A DNA stretch of 64,000 nucleotides, taken from positions 310,001 to 374,000 of the forward strand of contig DOAQ01000036.1 in the NCBI GenBank assembly GCA_003506435.1, read 5' to 3'. Origin of the DNA: Prolixibacteraceae bacterium (GTDB lineage Bacteria; Bacteroidota; Bacteroidia; Bacteroidales; Prolixibacteraceae). The translations under genes and the position numbers were made by a program. Numbering within the stretch: position 1 is the stretch's first letter; each line of letters opens with the position of its first letter. Positions 62,026 to 64,000 of the stretch are shown piece by piece. The notes below the pieces were generated by a model, which made no database searches, was not told the DNA's origin, and worked only from the letters and a program-made list of their open reading frames with translations.

Positions 62026-62693
62026 TACATTTCCCCCTTTCTAAAGCGGTATGCCGAAAAAATCAAGGCAATACTCAAACATGCAGTCAACACGAACAAT
62101 ATTGGATTGGCTGGCCCGTAGCCTGCTGTTACCGCTGATTTCAAATAAATTGTGACAAAAAATCCACCGATGAGCGAATAGAAAATACGATATTTCCAGA
62201 TGGGCTCAAGAACAACCAACGCAATTATAAAATAGGAAGTAAGGCCTGCCAGAAACCAGGGAAAAACAGAAATTACTGCGCCATTCACCATTTCCGAAGC
62301 AAAGAAGATTTTACTAAAACCAAAGAACACCGCGAAAATGAGCAAATATGCAGCAAGCAAGCTACATGTCCCAAAAGTGTGCATCATCATTAATACTTTA
62401 TTTTCCTTTAAAGGAAGATGGAATGTTAATTTGATGCGTTTGTTAATTGTCTCCGGAAAATACTGTGCAACCCCGATTGCAAGAGCGCCGGCCAGCGGCA
62501 AAAATTTTAAATATCCAAAATACTGCAATCCTTTGAACAACGAATTGTACCAGTAATTTTTGGCTTCCATAAAGGCAAAGTCGTGCTGAACTTTCAGGAA
62601 AATATACCCGACACCGAAGATTCCCAAAGCCGTAAAGCCAATCAGGAACCAGCGGACTTTTAACCATTCTTTATATATAACTGATTTCCACAT
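62025..62693 (-). CDS. ABC-2 type permease-like membrane protein
   Basis: This is a 222-residue protein with six hydrophobic segments and the conserved KRIKLTFHLPLKENKVLMMM cytoplasmic loop that couples to an ABC ATPase. It resembles small ABC-2 type permeases of Bacteroidota. It lies between the ATPase gene (five bases away) and the DUF4857 gene. The substrate is unknown. Confidence 0.83.
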   Translation of the reverse strand: MWKSVIYKEWLKVRWFLIGFTALGIFGVGYIFLKVQHDFAFMEAKNYWYNSLFKGLQYFGYLKFLPLAGALAIGVAQYFPETINKRIKLTFHLPLKENKVLMMMHTFGTCSLLAAYLLIFAVFFGFSKIFFASEMVNGAVISVFPWFLAGLTSYFIIALVVLEPIWKYRIFYSLIGGFFVTIYLKSAVTAGYGPANPILFVLTACLSIALIFSAYRFRKGEM

Positions 62694-62697
62694 ATCG

Positions 62698-63585
62698 CTA
62701 ATATTTTCCGGTTAAACCAATAAATGCATCTTCCAATCCCATCTTCACCTGTGTGAAGTTTTTATATGCAATGCCTTTCTCATCGAGGAAATTCTTCACA
62801 AAATCTTCCGATTCGTAGGTATATAACTCAATTTTGTTTTTCACCTTTTCGAGGTTCACTACAAATTTTTCTTTTTTCAGGTCCGACAGGTCTTTTTCAG
62901 CCTCAAAAAGGAATTGTTTAAAGGTGGACATGAATTCATTTACCGGACATTGAGCCAACACGCGGTTGTAGTCCATAATCAGCACATCATCGATCAGGCG
63001 TTCCATGTCCTGAATGATATGCGACGTGGTAAAAATGGTTTTGCTTTCCGATTTCGCATACTCGCGCAAATAGTCGATAAACAGGCGGCGATAGCCCGGG
63101 TCAAGTCCCATTGAAAAGTCGTCGAGGATCAGCAAATCGGGGTCTTGCGCCAGAATCAGTCCCAAGGCCACCTGCGAACGCTGGCCACACGACATGGTCG
63201 ATATTTTCTGGTTTGGCGCCACTTTCAGCTTCGACATCAGTTCCCAGTAGGGGGCTGGTTTCCAGTTGGGATAAAACCCCGAATAGAACTTTTCAACCTG
63301 ATGAATATTCATAAACGAATACTGGATATGCCCCTCGATCAGGAAACCAATTCTCGCCTTCGTCGCAGGTGAAAGATGCTGTGAATTCTCACCGTAAATA
63401 AGGCATTCGCCACTGCGGGGCTGTAGAAAACCATTCAAAATATTGATGGTCGTTGTTTTCCCGGCACCATTCTTACCCAGCAACCCCAGTATACTTCCTT
63501 CCCTGACATGGATGTTCAGGTTTTCGTACACCATTTTCTTGCCGTAGTAATGTGTCAGGTTGTTACACTCAATCACATTGCTCAT
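62698..63585 (-). CDS. ABC transporter ATP-binding protein
   Basis: This is a 295-residue ATPase with Walker A GLLGKNGAGKTTTINIL, a signature MSCGQRSQVALG, Walker B LLILDDFSMGLDP and switch His in TTSHIIQDMERL. Typical LSGGQ is replaced by MSCGQ. A C-terminal extension of about 80 residues (FLFEAEKDLSDLKKEKFVVNLEK) is common in drug- and lipid-type ABC-2 systems. It is the first of a leftward set with the permease and DUF4857 genes. The transported substance is unknown. Confidence 0.93.
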   Translation of the reverse strand: MSNVIECNNLTHYYGKKMVYENLNIHVREGSILGLLGKNGAGKTTTINILNGFLQPRSGECLIYGENSQHLSPATKARIGFLIEGHIQYSFMNIHQVEKFYSGFYPNWKPAPYWELMSKLKVAPNQKISTMSCGQRSQVALGLILAQDPDLLILDDFSMGLDPGYRRLFIDYLREYAKSESKTIFTTSHIIQDMERLIDDVLIMDYNRVLAQCPVNEFMSTFKQFLFEAEKDLSDLKKEKFVVNLEKVKNKIELYTYESEDFVKNFLDEKGIAYKNFTQVKMGLEDAFIGLTGKY

Positions 63586-63597
63586 TGATAAATATTA

Positions 63598-64000
63598 TTA
63601 AAAATTCATCCCTAATTTTAACTCTAAGATTTCCCAATTTAAATCACCCGGAAGGTCGGACACCATCAATTTGTATCCTGCGTCCAGAAAGAACTGAACA
63701 GGTGAATGATTTATCGAAATTTGCCTTCCTATTTTAACAGAAGCACCAATTTGCCAAAGCCCTGAAGTGTAGTAGTTAAAGTCCTGATTAATAAAATCGG
63801 TTCTGACATTTTCCAAAAGTTTTTCGTCCGTAACTATCTCCAGTGAGTTGTCAAAACTCATACGGTATCCTCCATTGGCCGAGAAAAGGCTTTCCCACTT
63901 ATTCCATACGAACCCTTTTTCCAGCAATCCATCTACAACAAATTGATTATAGCTGAGTTTGTTATATTCAGGTACAAAATAATAGGTAGTTTTGTCCGAA
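63598..64000 (-). CDS. Conserved outer-membrane or exported protein, C-terminal part (cut by window edge)
   Basis: The reading frame is open through the right edge of the window, so the start is beyond base 64000. The visible 133 residues are beta-strand rich (YRMSFDNSLEIVTDEKLL, TSGLWQIGASVKIGRQISI) and end LKLGMNF, a terminal aromatic residue that fits an outer-membrane beta-barrel. It lies 12 bases upstream of the ABC ATPase gene on the same strand and probably belongs to the same transcript. Family not identified. Confidence 0.7.
   Translation of the reverse strand, partial: SDKTTYYFVPEYNKLSYNQFVVDGLLEKGFVWNKWESLFSANGGYRMSFDNSLEIVTDEKLLENVRTDFINQDFNYYTSGLWQIGASVKIGRQISINHSPVQFFLDAGYKLMVSDLPGDLNWEILELKLGMNF

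Overview
The window is a stretch of a Bacteroidota chromosome. It most resembles the anaerobic or facultative marine/sediment Bacteroidia (Marinilabiliales/Prolixibacteraceae type); I infer this from gene content and cannot name the genus. The evidence is a surE-small membrane protein-lpxB block, a GldF/GldG-type fusion, a type 9 secretion C-terminal signal, DUF4382, DUF1573, DUF4159 and DUF4857 proteins, RprX/RprY-like regulators, and TATCTTTG-type -7 promoter boxes. Coding density is high. No rRNA, tRNA or CRISPR array was seen.

Layout. Positions 1-6.4 kb hold a truncated EamA transporter, a hybrid histidine kinase with its NtrC-type response regulator, a coiled-coil membrane protein and a DUF4382 lipoprotein. 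Positions 6.6-16.1 kb are mostly housekeeping (surE, lpxB, gldFG-like, dnaN, a DnaQ-type exonuclease, an FAH-family hydrolase), interrupted at 8.9-10.9 kb by an accessory ImmA/IrrE plus DUF4411 (PIN-like) module. Positions 16.1-17.5 kb hold a two-gene accessory cassette (DUF6884-like plus GIY-YIG-like) enclosed by a perfect 30-bp inverted repeat. Positions 17.5-24.3 kb carry uvrA, a sigma factor, corA, a flavodoxin-family protein, a DUF4159 protein and a YciI-like protein.

Positions 24.4-35.9 kb form the most notable functional block, an [FeFe]-hydrogenase locus. A SpoIIE-type phosphatase and a double-PAS protein are transcribed leftward. Rightward run two DRTGG-type proteins, two ATP-binding kinase-like proteins, a divergent sensory-type hydrogenase, a PHP-domain protein, and the four subunits of an Hnd/Hyd-type NAD(P)-linked, probably electron-bifurcating hydrogenase. 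The likely logic is that the divergent hydrogenase and the PAS protein sense redox state or H2, and a phosphatase/kinase switch passes this to expression or activity of the catalytic enzyme. No STAS antagonist and no HydEFG maturases are in the window.

Positions 36-47.2 kb hold a large YfhO-like membrane protein, a double ABC ATPase, an Lrp regulator, an MscS-type channel, a secreted M64 peptidase, and a leftward run of MaoC, esterase, endonuclease/phosphatase, clpP and class IV aminotransferase genes. Positions 47.4-53.5 kb are a cobalamin-riboswitch-controlled uptake locus: a sortable surface protein, a BtuB-like TonB receptor and a BtuG-like propeller lipoprotein. Its last gene has a palindromic repeat lodged between the start codon and the lipoprotein signal.

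Positions 53.5-55.4 kb are a repeat island. REP/REPIN-like palindromes form two imperfect direct repeats of about 260 bp around a GIY-YIG nuclease gene, followed by a decayed transposase fragment. Positions 55.4-64 kb hold a phosphofructokinase with an unusual substrate-loop residue, a half-length TSUP transporter with an RprXY-like two-component system, a DUF1573 protein, and an ABC-2 transporter set with a DUF4857 protein that runs off the right edge.

The theme most worth following is that both GIY-YIG-like genes here sit inside dispersed palindromic repeats, and that the same repeat family has entered the hydrogenase operon and the B12 locus.
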